From Arthrobacter citreus (lineage in GTDB: Bacteria; Bacillota; Bacilli; Bacillales; Bacillaceae_G), in the NCBI GenBank assembly GCA_013200995.1, contig CP053688.1, forward strand, positions 2,604,001 through 2,668,000: DNA of 64,000 nt, given 5' to 3'. Made by a program: the position numbers and the translations under genes. Each line of letters begins with the position of its first letter. The first letter of the stretch is position 1. This document shows, one piece after another, positions 34,072 through 41,801 of the stretch. The notes beneath the pieces are model-generated. The model was not told where the DNA came from. It searched no databases and was given only the letters and a program-made list of their open reading frames with translations.

Positions 34072-34998
34072 TTACATAGTGGGTTTTTCAAATAGATGAA
34101 CTCCTCCAACCCACCAGTCAATTCCGTTTAAATGAATTCGATTTGCTTTTCCCGATAATACGTCTAGCCCCCATCTAGTTAACTCAATCTTTGCTTTTGG
34201 GTTATGTTGCTTATAACTTGGTAATTCACTATTACAGCTTATTAAAGGATACTCACCCTTCATTAATTCATTTAAAATAGCTGCGAAATATAGATCACTT
34301 AATCCATCATTTGTTCTTTGTCTGATGAGCTTATTAAATAGTTCTGCAAATGATGTAATCCCTGCATTAATCATTGTTAATGCTAGTAATTCTACTTCAT
34401 TTAATCCACTCTGTGCAGATGGAAAATATGTTTTATGACTTAATAAGGCTTGTTTTAAAAATGGAAGTGTATGACATTCTTGAATAAACAAATCGAGTTC
34501 TTCCAATCTTTCTGATTGATAAGCTTTCCATCCTGCACAAGCCTCTTCAATTTGTTCTTTTGTAATTTCCTGTTTAGTCGGAAATAATTCAATTAATTGT
34601 TCAGTTGATAATTGACCTAGTCCGTGAAATGGTTTAATCCCTTCATATTCATTGATACTAACCATTGAAATTTTTTGAAATCCAAGTGATGATAATTCTG
34701 TTAATAAATAGAGAATCGTCACTTGATCATAGCGATCATGTTCGAACCATAAAACAACTTCCTCAGTACGTGATAGTTCATTTAATAATCTATATTGTTT
34801 TTGACAATTTTCAATAAAAAAATCGGCAGGAATTTGTAGCTTATGTTCAAAAAACTCTGCTCTTTTTCGATAAGTTTCTTCCAAAGACCACTCATTACTC
34901 AGTGGCCCAAAATCATACATTTCTCTCCAGACGATTATATTCCCATTTAAAGATTGTATTTTCCCACCAACCACGTCACCATTTACAATATGATTCAT
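34072..34998 (-). CDS. DUF1835 domain protein
   Basis: 308 aa. The N-terminal domain MNHIVNGDVVGGKIQSL with VVLWFEHDRYDQVTILYLLT is the DUF1835 family; the C-terminal part (FAAILNELMKGEYPLISC then RIHLNGIDWWVGGVHL) matches the usual DUF3658-like end. Cytoplasmic, function not known to me. It is the first gene of a probable operon with the nudix gene. Confidence 0.85.
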   Translation of the reverse strand: MNHIVNGDVVGGKIQSLNGNIIVWREMYDFGPLSNEWSLEETYRKRAEFFEHKLQIPADFFIENCQKQYRLLNELSRTEEVVLWFEHDRYDQVTILYLLTELSSLGFQKISMVSINEYEGIKPFHGLGQLSTEQLIELFPTKQEITKEQIEEACAGWKAYQSERLEELDLFIQECHTLPFLKQALLSHKTYFPSAQSGLNEVELLALTMINAGITSFAELFNKLIRQRTNDGLSDLYFAAILNELMKGEYPLISCNSELPSYKQHNPKAKIELTRWGLDVLSGKANRIHLNGIDWWVGGVHLFEKPTM

Positions 34999-35163
34999 TT
35001 ATTCATCTACTCTCCTAATACTTTTAATTTAAATGAAAATACATTACTCCTAAATATTGTTGTAATGTACTTTAGCAAAATCTAAAGATTATTTAATTAA
35101 ATTCTTAATTCTTCTTATAGATAGTAGAATCCTTTTACATTGATCACTATTTTTAAGTTAAAA

Positions 35164-35190
35164 TCAAAAACCACCTATTTATAGGTGGCT
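35164..35190 (-). terminator. Terminator after the YuzL-like gene
   Basis: CCACCTAT/ATAGGTGG stem with a 2-4 nt loop; on the minus strand it is followed by TTTTTGATTT. Confidence 0.8.
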
Positions 35191-35224
35191 AAACATTTTC
35201 ATCTGAAAGATTAACAGTCTAAAA

Positions 35225-35353
35225 TTAATCTCTTTTTTGTTTTTTTCTACTTGAAGACATTTCCACACCTGTTTCAGATGTAGTAGTCCCTTGACCTTGT
35301 ACATTTGGTGACCCTAAGCCAGCTCTAGATGGATCTTTTTTAGTTTTTCCCAT
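35225..35353 (-). CDS. YuzL-family small protein
   Basis: 42 aa, hydrophilic: MGKTKKDPSRAGLGSPNVQG then QGTTTSETGVEMSSSRKKQK and RD. The beginning (KKDPSRAG) and the Gly/Ser/Thr-rich body match the YuzL family of Bacillus. GGAGGTGATTG lies just before ATG. Own terminator at 35164. Function unknown. Confidence 0.85.
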   Translation of the reverse strand: MGKTKKDPSRAGLGSPNVQGQGTTTSETGVEMSSSRKKQKRD

Positions 35354-35456
35354 ATCAATCACCTCCATCTTTACTTTTTCTAAACGTTAACTTCTTTATT
35401 CAAAGAATAATTTTCCTATTAATTGCAAATCTTATATTTCTGAGGAGGTGTTTTTT

Positions 35457-35699
35457 ATGGCTAGAATCGGAGTAGAACAATCTTTAACAAATGTCCAAGA
35501 AGCATTACGTTCAGCAGGGCATGATGTAGTTGAATTAAAACAAGAATCAGATGCAAATGGTTGTGATTGCTGTGTAGTAACAGGACTTGATTCAAACGTT
35601 ATGGGAATGCAAGATACTGCTACACAAGGATCAGTAATTGAGGCAAGTGGCTTAACGGCTGAGCAAGTTTGCCAACAAGTTGAAAGCAGATTACTATAA
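35457..35699 (+). CDS. YkuS-like UPF0180 protein
   Basis: 80 aa, cytoplasmic. The text [20 protein letters not shown] then GHDVVELKQ is the UPF0180/YkuS signature; it has the conserved [14 protein letters not shown]. The GTG at 35448 is inside the ribosome site GAGGAGGTG, so ATG at 35457 is used. Function unknown. Confidence 0.92.
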   Translation: MARIGVEQSLTNVQEALRSAGHDVVELKQESDANGCDCCVVTGLDSNVMGMQDTATQGSVIEASGLTAEQVCQQVESRLL

Positions 35700-35725
35700 C
35701 AAACTACAAACCAAGGTATAAATTG

Positions 35726-35860
35726 TAAAGAAAACTCGCCGATTGGCGAGCCATCAGGCGAAGACAGAGGCGTAGTTGCACTTATATTTATCTCTAAAAT
35801 TGGCCTCTACGTCGATTTTCTCCATCTTTACTAATTTATACTTTCTTAATGTGCAAAAAA
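35726..35860. repeat. Interspersed repeat with CTCGCC/GGCGAG hairpin
   Basis: Starts with gaaaactcgccgattggcga and continues gaggcgtagttgc, aaaattgg, ctacgtcgattttctcc and tatactttcttaatgtgca. Decayed copies of the second part lie at 46235-46320 and 53930-54040. From memory, similar elements occur in other Bacillus genomes. Confidence 0.65.
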
Positions 35861-35899
35861 GGGTAAGCAAAATTTAATGAAATTTGCTTACCCTTTTTT
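35855..35899 (-). terminator. Terminator of the ferredoxin-chromate transporter operon
   Basis: AAAAAAGGGTAAGCAAA pairs with TTTGCTTACCCTTTTTT, a 17-bp perfect stem with a 9-nt loop. It works on both strands. Confidence 0.9.
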
Positions 35900-35903
35900 C
35901 GAC

Positions 35904-36428
35904 TTATAAATTTAATCCACCGTATAACAATGCTCCCATTACAATAAAAGCTGGATGTAGCTTTACTTTCTCCATTAATATGTAGCTAATCACTCCTAAA
36001 AATAAAAATTGTCCGATACCGATTTGAGAAAATGAATCGTGAAATGAATTAAAAGCCATAACACCAAGCAATACCGCGATTGTCGGCTTGACATAGAGAG
36101 TCATTCGCTTAACTTGGATTGAATGACGATATTTATACAAAATTCCCATTAGAGTCAACATGAGGATTAGTGATGGGGCAACTGTAGCGAATACTGCCAA
36201 AAAAGAGCCAACTATTCCACCCTCATGAAATCCGATATACCCTGCCATTTTCGTAGCAATCGGTCCTGGAAGAGAATTCCCCATAGCAAGAGCCTCATTA
36301 AATTCTTGATGCGTTAGCCATCCTCTTGCGATCACTTCTTTTTGAATAAGAGGAATTGTCGCAGGGCCACCGCCATACCCTAAAATATTAGCAACAAAAA
36401 ACGACCAGAAAATGTTCCAATATACCAT
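35904..36428 (-). CDS. Chromate-transporter-type protein, half-size, second of pair
   Basis: 174 aa, about five to six membrane segments. The CHR signature is FVANILGYGGGPATIPLIQK with ALAMGNSLPGPIATKMAGYI. Half-size CHR proteins act as heterologous pairs; the partner is encoded directly upstream with a 1-nt overlap. Known members export chromate, but many are of unproven substrate. It is the last gene of an operon beginning with ferredoxin at 37602, under a GTATAC operator, so the substrate may be a metabolite of the pathway. Confidence 0.85.
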   Translation of the reverse strand: MVYWNIFWSFFVANILGYGGGPATIPLIQKEVIARGWLTHQEFNEALAMGNSLPGPIATKMAGYIGFHEGGIVGSFLAVFATVAPSLILMLTLMGILYKYRHSIQVKRMTLYVKPTIAVLLGVMAFNSFHDSFSQIGIGQFLFLGVISYILMEKVKLHPAFIVMGALLYGGLNL

Positions 36429-36997
36429 TATGCAGACAGTCCTTTTGATTTTTTACCTTCTACTGAATTGGTTGGCTTTACTAATGCAAATATCAAGAGA
36501 CCACCAATAATAAATCCTGGATGTATATGAAAATATTGCATTAAAACAACTCCTACCAAAATGTGACCGATTGTAAATGGCCATTTTAGCCCCTTAACCG
36601 AACCTTGTACAAATTGCCAAGTTAATACACCAAGCATTACTCCAACTACTGGAACGATGGCTTTAGTCATCCCTTGCACCCATTTTAAATCTTTAAATGT
36701 AACGAGTGTTGTTAATAAAATAACCATTAAGATAATCGTCGGTAGAATCGTAGCGATAATGGCATTGATCATCCCCACCGAGCCACCAACTTTGAATCCG
36801 ATGTATCCTGCCATTTTTGTATTGATTGGTCCCGGTAAAGTATTTCCAATTGCTAGAACATCACCGAATTCTTCATCGTTCATCCATTTAAAGCGATCAA
36901 CCACTTCTTTATGTACTAAAGGAATGGTTGAAGGTCCACCTCCATATCCAAGCATGCTGCTTCTGAAAAAGGCGATAAAGATGTTTAATTGTTTCAT
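36428..36997 (-). CDS. Chromate-transporter-type protein, half-size, first of pair
   Basis: 189 aa. CHR signature FFRSSMLGYGGGPSTIPLVH and DVLAIGNTLPGPINTKMAGY. It resembles the downstream partner in the first half, as expected of a duplicated pair (YwrA/YwrB-like). AAGGG lies before ATG 36997 at better spacing than before ATG 37006. It belongs to the 37602-35904 operon. Confidence 0.85.
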   Translation of the reverse strand: MKQLNIFIAFFRSSMLGYGGGPSTIPLVHKEVVDRFKWMNDEEFGDVLAIGNTLPGPINTKMAGYIGFKVGGSVGMINAIIATILPTIILMVILLTTLVTFKDLKWVQGMTKAIVPVVGVMLGVLTWQFVQGSVKGLKWPFTIGHILVGVVLMQYFHIHPGFIIGGLLIFALVKPTNSVEGKKSKGLSA

Positions 36998-37026
36998 AAA
37001 ATCCATCCCTTTAGATTATCTTTCGT

Positions 37027-37230
37027 TTAATTTGCAATAAGACAAGAGCATGTTTTACATTTGCCGCATGGTATCTTTTTATTTGGCTTGGATTGATTGA
37101 CCATGCTCACTAAAAGCGAAGTCTCCATATTGCAAAAAGAGCATGTTTTACCAGTTGGAGCTTTTTGGATTTGAGGCATTTCCACTAAATTTAAGGCTTC
37201 TTTCATATGTTTATCGCATACTAACAACAT
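37027..37230 (-). CDS. Small CxxH/CxxC protein
   Basis: 67 aa with likely metal-binding cysteines: CDKH near the N-terminus, CSFC in the middle and CGKCKTCSC at the end. CDKHMKEALNLVEMPQI resembles the CxxH/CxxC small-protein family of Bacillus (BA_5709 type). The extra C-terminal CxxCxxCxC is unusual. ATG at 37230 follows GGAG by 8 nt. It lies between a ferredoxin and the transporter pair, so it may be a metal- or cluster-handling accessory protein. Confidence 0.7.
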   Translation of the reverse strand: MLLVCDKHMKEALNLVEMPQIQKAPTGKTCSFCNMETSLLVSMVNQSKPNKKIPCGKCKTCSCLIAN

Positions 37231-37257
37231 ATAAATCACTCCCGCTCCTAAAATAGA

Positions 37258-37602
37258 TTATGGTGTAGTTGTTACTTTCTTTTTCGGATGATCTAATTTT
37301 CGTTTTTTCACTTTTTCTGTTACTTCTTTATCCCAGGAAATCGTTACATCTTCGTCATTGATGAAAGCTTGACAACCTAAACGATACCCTTTACTCAACC
37401 ATTCTTCTCCAAGCTTTCGACGCTCTTGTACTTTTATATGATCAACAGTACCCTCTTCAATTTTACAGACGCAGGATCCACAAACACCTCCACCGCATCG
37501 ATTTGGTAATTCCCCATCAAAACGAAGAGACATACGTAAAATATTGGAGTTTTCCGGTACTTCTAATACTTTTCCACTAGTAGCAAAATTCAGCTTCGGC
37601 AT
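37258..37602 (-). CDS. [2Fe-2S] ferredoxin, first
   Basis: 114 aa. Plant-type cluster ligands: CGGGVCGSC (Cx4CxxC) and the distant Cys in YRLGCQAF. Beta-grasp fold expected. It transfers electrons to an oxygenase or oxidoreductase. GGGAGG lies well before ATG 37602; the open frame extends to 37665 without ribosome site. First gene of the operon to 35904; the operator lies 25-48 nt upstream of the start. Confidence 0.9.
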   Translation of the reverse strand: MPKLNFATSGKVLEVPENSNILRMSLRFDGELPNRCGGGVCGSCVCKIEEGTVDHIKVQERRKLGEEWLSKGYRLGCQAFINDEDVTISWDKEVTEKVKKRKLDHPKKKVTTTP

Positions 37603-37626
37603 AATATAAATCCTCCCTTTTACCTC

Positions 37627-37650
37627 TTTGGTATACAATATACCATATTT
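37627..37650. promoter_or_regulatory. GTATAC operator a
   Basis: tttggtatacaatataccat contains the palindromic core GGTATAC plus an inverted TATACC. It is upstream of the ferredoxin operon (start 37602). Confidence 0.7.
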
Positions 37651-37744
37651 GCAATTTTCTGACAATATATAAATTACATATATTTAGCTATTTTTCTTAA
37701 TTTATATTAGTCTATTTGTTTTTGTATTCCGGTTTGATATAATA

Positions 37745-37759
37745 TTTTGTATACCAAAT
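37745..37759. promoter_or_regulatory. GTATAC operator b
   Basis: TTTTGTATACCAAAT, 25 nt upstream of the aspartate dehydrogenase-like start. Same palindromic core as the other sites of the cluster. Confidence 0.7.
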
Positions 37760-37783
37760 ACATCTGAATTTTCAAAAAGAGGG

Positions 37784-38593
37784 GTGATTGCTTCGCTTAA
37801 AATTGGACTAATAGGTTATGGAGCGATTGGACAGGATATCGTCAAATATATAAACGAAGGAAAAGCCGGTGACGTCATGTTAAATGCAGTACTCGTACGA
37901 AGAAAAGATAAATATGCATCTCAAATTAGCCATTTATTTTTTGAGAACGAAGAAGCTTTTTTCGAATTAGGATTGGATGTTATTATTGAAGCTGCGGGTC
38001 ATGAAGCTATCTACAAATATGGAAAAAGGGCTCTATCTTCTAATAGTGATTTTGTTATTGCTTCTGTGGGCGCACTAGCAGATGATACACTTCTAGCTGA
38101 ACTGGAAACCGCTGCAAAGCTTAATAACAGCAGGATCATGATCCCTTCTGCCGCAATTGCCGGTTTGGATCGTGTGGCTGCTTCAATGTTACAGAGTGTT
38201 GATGAAGTGAAACTTGTAACTAGAAAACCACCAAGTGCTTGGCGAGGGACTATTGCAGAAGACAAGGTAGACTTAGACACTGTAAAAGAACCACTTTGCA
38301 TATACAGTGGTGTTGCTAGAGAATCTTCTAAGCTTTTTCCAGAGAGCACAAATGTTTCAGCTGCACTAAGTCTTGCAGGTGTAGGATTTGAAAAAACAAA
38401 AGTGGAAGTATATGTTGATCCGACTATTACCCGAAATACACACCAAATCATCGTAAAAGGCTATTTTGGTGAGATGGAAGTGAAGGTACAAAATATTCCT
38501 TCTGCTACTAATCCAAAGACTGGCTATATTGTAGCAATGAGTATTTGTAATGCATTAAAAAGTAGAACTTCCTCTATAGTGATTGGAGTATAA
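37784..38593 (+). CDS. Aspartate dehydrogenase-like enzyme
   Basis: 269 aa. NAD(P)-binding GLIGYGAIGQDIVKYI near the N-terminus; VIIEAAGHEAIYKYG; catalytic region MIPSAAIAGLDRVAA; C-terminal half matches the DUF108/NadX domain (TNVSAALSLAGVGFEKTKVE). The family converts L-aspartate (or another amino acid) and iminosuccinate with NAD(P)H. GTG at 37784 lies in GAGGGGTGA; the spacing is short, so an ATT three bases on is possible. It lies in the GntR cluster with operator b upstream. Here it may act on a pathway intermediate rather than on NAD synthesis. Confidence 0.85.
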   Translation: MIASLKIGLIGYGAIGQDIVKYINEGKAGDVMLNAVLVRRKDKYASQISHLFFENEEAFFELGLDVIIEAAGHEAIYKYGKRALSSNSDFVIASVGALADDTLLAELETAAKLNNSRIMIPSAAIAGLDRVAASMLQSVDEVKLVTRKPPSAWRGTIAEDKVDLDTVKEPLCIYSGVARESSKLFPESTNVSAALSLAGVGFEKTKVEVYVDPTITRNTHQIIVKGYFGEMEVKVQNIPSATNPKTGYIVAMSICNALKSRTSSIVIGV

Positions 38594-38648
38594 TTTTTTT
38601 CCCTATTACTGTATGTGTAATTAGTAACTAACTTTCTACGTTAATAAC

Positions 38649-38705
38649 AAAAAGCCGCTATTAGTATAGACATATAAAAAGTCTAACTATTAGCGGCTTT
38701 TATTT
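38649..38705. terminator. Bidirectional terminator
   Basis: AAAGCCGCTATTAGT pairs with ACTATTAGCGGCTTTT over a long stem with an inner hairpin. It lies between the convergent dehydrogenase and GntR genes. Confidence 0.85.
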
Positions 38706-38762
38706 TAGAAAAAATCAATTTGGACATAAAACCGTTAGTATCATAATCTTAATCAACTACAT

Positions 38763-39431
38763 TTATGTCGTTTTCTCTTTTCTTTTTTCTATGTAGTTCA
38801 TGTAAGCACGTCTAGAATTTTCAATATGAATTTTTGTTAAATACTCCGACATTTCTACTTCTTTATTTCGTACTGCTTTCATGATTTCAATATGTTCCCT
38901 TAATGATTCCTTACGTCTTCCAGGTGCTTCGTACCCCATGTTGGCAGACATATGGATATAATCTGTTAAGCCAGATAAAATTTCAAATAGCTTCGGACTT
39001 TTTGCTGCTTTGTATAGTAAAAGATTCATTTCAATATGTTCGTTTTCAAAGTTTTCATCCGAGTGTTCTTCTATATATAGAAGCGCTTCGATTTTTTGAT
39101 CGAATTCTTGTTGAATTTCGTCCGTCATTTTTTGCGCAGCCAACTTTGCTGCTAGCACTTCTAATGAAGATAAAATCGTAAACACTTCCATGATGTCTTC
39201 ATCGGAAATATTCGAAACGATGACTCCTTTACGCGGAACCGTTTTCACAAACCCTTGTGATTCTAAACGGAATAAAGCTTCTCTAATAGGTGTACGGCTA
39301 ATGTTCAGCTTTACAGCTAGTTCCCGTTCAATTAAGCGATCACCTGGCTTATAATGCCCTTCTAAAATCAATTCTTTTAAATATCTATACGCATGTTCTC
39401 GGATTGAAAGAAAATTCGTTTCCATTTCCAT
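38763..39431 (-). CDS. GntR-family regulator, FCD (FadR) subfamily
   Basis: 222 aa. Winged-helix N-terminus with GHYKPGDRLIERELAVKL and ISRTPIREALFRLESQG; helical FCD ligand domain with the metal/ligand residues typical of the class (DEDIMEV, HIEMNLLLYKAA, HIEIMKAV). FadR-type regulators bind sites of the type t.GTa.tAC.a, which agrees with the GTATAC sites repeated across this cluster. It is the only obvious regulator in the island and probably represses it until an intermediate binds. GCAGGTGA precedes ATG. Confidence 0.92.
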   Translation of the reverse strand: MEMETNFLSIREHAYRYLKELILEGHYKPGDRLIERELAVKLNISRTPIREALFRLESQGFVKTVPRKGVIVSNISDEDIMEVFTILSSLEVLAAKLAAQKMTDEIQQEFDQKIEALLYIEEHSDENFENEHIEMNLLLYKAAKSPKLFEILSGLTDYIHMSANMGYEAPGRRKESLREHIEIMKAVRNKEVEMSEYLTKIHIENSRRAYMNYIEKRKEKTT

Positions 39432-39723
39432 TCAAATCACCTGCCTCTCATTTCTTGCCTATTTTAAAATAGTGTAACACCATTTCTTCAAAAGTAAATT
39501 GATATTTCTATTATAATATCTTTTATTGGAGTAATCGAGCAGAAGGGAGAAATACCTACCTTAAAACCTTTTGCACAATTTTAGCCTTGCTTAACATTCA
39601 TAGTTCATTTATCACATTCTAACATCTGTTCCCTCTAACCCACTAAGTAATTTGTCTTATAATTAACTACTTATGTATCTTCCAATTAAGAACTTTACTC
39701 CCATTTATTATATTATGAAAATG

Positions 39724-39736
39724 TTTGTATACCAAA
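39724..39736. promoter_or_regulatory. GTATAC operator c
   Basis: TTTGTATACCAAA next to the terminator, nearly 290 bp upstream of gntR. It may serve for autoregulation or be a relic of a promoter. Confidence 0.6.
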
Positions 39737-39767
39737 AAAGGCGATGTAGGGACAACACCTAACCGCC
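39734..39767 (-). terminator. Terminator of the diiron enzyme operon
   Basis: Stem GGCG..TAGG pairs with CCTA..CGCC with small internal loops; on the minus strand a T run follows. Ten nt after the GlcG-like gene. Confidence 0.65.
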
Positions 39768-39776
39768 TCTAAACTA

Positions 39777-40256
39777 TTATTTTTTTATGTCTGCATCCGT
39801 AATGACTTCATAACCATCATTTGAAAGTAGCTCTTGTAAAGCTTGCAGAGCTGCAGTACCTACAGCTGTATCCTGCGCTCCATTTCCGCCACTAATCCCC
39901 ACACCACCAATAACTTCTCCGTTAACTACGATTGGAAAACCTCCAACAAAAATAGCAAATTTTCCATTTAACATATGTTGTATGCCAAATGCCTCATTTC
40001 CTGGAAGAGCTGGTCCATTAGGCTCTGTATTAAATAAATGAGTCGAACGCTTGTGTCCTGCTGCGGTATATGCTTTAGCAATCGCAATTTCTGGACCAGT
40101 AATACGAGCACCATTCATGCGTTCAAGCGCAATAACATATCCTCCATCATCTACAATTGCAATCGTTTCTGGTACGTTAATTTCTTCTGATTTTTTCTTT
40201 GCAGCCTCAATCATTACTTTTGCTTCTTCTAGTTCTATTTTCAATATTGTCTTCAT
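39777..40256 (-). CDS. GlcG/HbpS-family protein
   Basis: 159 aa. The GlcG/HbpS (DUF336) family is shown by TIAIVDDGGYVIALERMNGA then AYTAAGHKRST, GGFPIVVNGEVIGGVGISGG and DTAVGTAALQAL. Members bind haem, cobalamin or small ligands; many sit in catabolic operons without known role. AAGGAGG precedes ATG. It is the third gene of the operon 42530-39777. Confidence 0.88.
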   Translation of the reverse strand: MKTILKIELEEAKVMIEAAKKKSEEINVPETIAIVDDGGYVIALERMNGARITGPEIAIAKAYTAAGHKRSTHLFNTEPNGPALPGNEAFGIQHMLNGKFAIFVGGFPIVVNGEVIGGVGISGGNGAQDTAVGTAALQALQELLSNDGYEVITDADIKK

Positions 40257-40269
40257 TAAAAATGCCTCC

Positions 40270-41742
40270 TTAATAACCGATATAAACTGTTTTTATTTGA
40301 GTAAAGAATTCAAGTCCGACTCTGCCTGACTCACGGAAAGTAGAAGTACTAGATCGTTTTACTCCACCAAATGGAGCATTCATTAAATTACCAGTTGTTG
40401 TACGATTTACTTTGACAGTCCCCGCCTGAACATCTTTCGTAAATTGATGAGCCAGTTTCAAATTATTTGTAACAATCGAAGCAGATAGTCCATATTCAAC
40501 ATCGTTAGCAATTGAAACGGCTTCTTCATAGCTTTCAACTTCAATCACGGCTACTACTGGTCCGAAAATCTCTTCTTTCGCAATTCGCATATCCGGCTTT
40601 ACATTCGTGAATATTGCTGGTTCGATATAGTAGCCATTTTCGTAATTTCCATACGAAAGTTGTTGACCGCCGTATTCAAGTAACGCTCCCTCACCTTTTC
40701 CAATTTCAATATATTTCAGAACATTTTTTAACTGCTTTTCATTCGCAAGCGGTCCAATAATGACACTTTCATCAAATCCGTCACCGATTCTTAAAGCGCT
40801 TGTTTTTTCTACTAATTTCTGAACAAATTGCTCTTTTACTTCTTTCATAACAATGACACGACTAGTACCCGTACATGCCTGACCAGTAAGATGAAAGCCT
40901 CCATTCACTGCCAGATTCACTGCTAAGTCTACATCTGCGTCATCCATTACAATTAGTGGGTTTTTTCCACCAAGCTCCATTTGTGTTCTTGTCGTAAAGG
41001 ATGTGTTTTTATGAATATGCTCCCCAGCACTAGTAGATCCCGTAAAAGTAACTCCACGAATAGCTGGATGTTTAACTAAAATATCCCCGATATCAGACGA
41101 ACTTCCAGTAACAAAATTGATAACTCCCTTTGGAATACCAGCTTCGTGTAGCGCTTCGACGAGTCGAAAAGCAATTAAAGGTGTATCAGAGGATGGCTTG
41201 AAAACGACCGTATTTCCGGTAATCAATGCAGGAGCAATTTTTCTAGATGGTATAGATAATGGGAAGTTCCAAGGCGTAATAACTGAAATAACTCCAAGAG
41301 GTTCACGTTCTGTTGTAACCCTCATACTCGGATCATCGTTCGGGAATGTTTCTCCCGTAAAGCTTTGTCCTTCAATTGCATAATAACGAAGCGTCTCTGC
41401 CGAACGGAGTACCTCCTGTTTAGCTGCACTTATAATTTTCCCTTCTTCGCGTGTTAACTCGCCTGCTAGTTGATCGACTCTTTGTTCGAGAATAGCTGCC
41501 GCCTTATTTAAAATAGCTGCACGTTTAGAAGGGGGAGTTTGTGCCCATTCAGGAAATGCTTTACTTGCTGCTTCAATGGCTTGGTTAACGTCTTGCTCTG
41601 CTGATGCTTGAAATATGCCAACAATCTCTTCCTTATTTGCCGGGTTAATGCTTTGGAATGTTTTATTATTTGAAGACTCGATCCACTCTCCACATATGTA
41701 ATTTTTAAAAGTTTCCAGTTTAGTAGTTAACAAATCTATCAT
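40270..41742 (-). CDS. Aldehyde dehydrogenase, semialdehyde type
   Basis: 490 aa. Catalytic Cys in GQACTGTSRVIV, catalytic Glu in MELGGKNPLIV, substrate/cofactor motif VISVITPWNFPLSIP and FTGSTSAGEHI. GQACTGTSR and VNRTTTGNLMNAPFGGVKRS resemble alpha-ketoglutaric-semialdehyde dehydrogenases. It would oxidise an aldehyde product of the pathway to an acid with NAD(P)+. ATG at 41742 directly abuts AAAGG; TTG at 41733 has better spacing and may be the true start. Second gene of the operon. Confidence 0.93.
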   Translation of the reverse strand: MIDLLTTKLETFKNYICGEWIESSNNKTFQSINPANKEEIVGIFQASAEQDVNQAIEAASKAFPEWAQTPPSKRAAILNKAAAILEQRVDQLAGELTREEGKIISAAKQEVLRSAETLRYYAIEGQSFTGETFPNDDPSMRVTTEREPLGVISVITPWNFPLSIPSRKIAPALITGNTVVFKPSSDTPLIAFRLVEALHEAGIPKGVINFVTGSSSDIGDILVKHPAIRGVTFTGSTSAGEHIHKNTSFTTRTQMELGGKNPLIVMDDADVDLAVNLAVNGGFHLTGQACTGTSRVIVMKEVKEQFVQKLVEKTSALRIGDGFDESVIIGPLANEKQLKNVLKYIEIGKGEGALLEYGGQQLSYGNYENGYYIEPAIFTNVKPDMRIAKEEIFGPVVAVIEVESYEEAVSIANDVEYGLSASIVTNNLKLAHQFTKDVQAGTVKVNRTTTGNLMNAPFGGVKRSSTSTFRESGRVGLEFFTQIKTVYIGY

Positions 41743-41756
41743 CCTTTCTGAACAAG

Positions 41757-41785
41757 ATGGCAGTTCCCTAGTCGGAAACTGCCAT
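41757..41785 (-). promoter_or_regulatory. Intercistronic hairpin
   Basis: ATGGCAGTT/AACTGCCAT, a perfect 9-bp stem between the diiron-enzyme and aldehyde dehydrogenase genes. No T run follows on the transcribed (minus) strand, so it may be an mRNA processing or stability element, not a terminator. Confidence 0.5.
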
Positions 41786-41801
41786 TTTAGTTTTCTACTT
41801 A

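Larger units (their letters stand above)
39432..39776. other. Gene-free stretch, 345 bp, upstream of gntR
   Basis: No ORF supported. It contains the gntR promoter region, GTATAC operator c (39724-39736) and the terminator of the upstream operon (39734-39767). Very AT-rich elsewhere. Confidence 0.6.

Noticed and set aside
35904..36997. Chromate resistance operon
   Set aside because: No chrB-type regulator or chromate reductase is near. The pair belongs by operator and layout to the GntR cluster, so a chromate role is only one option.
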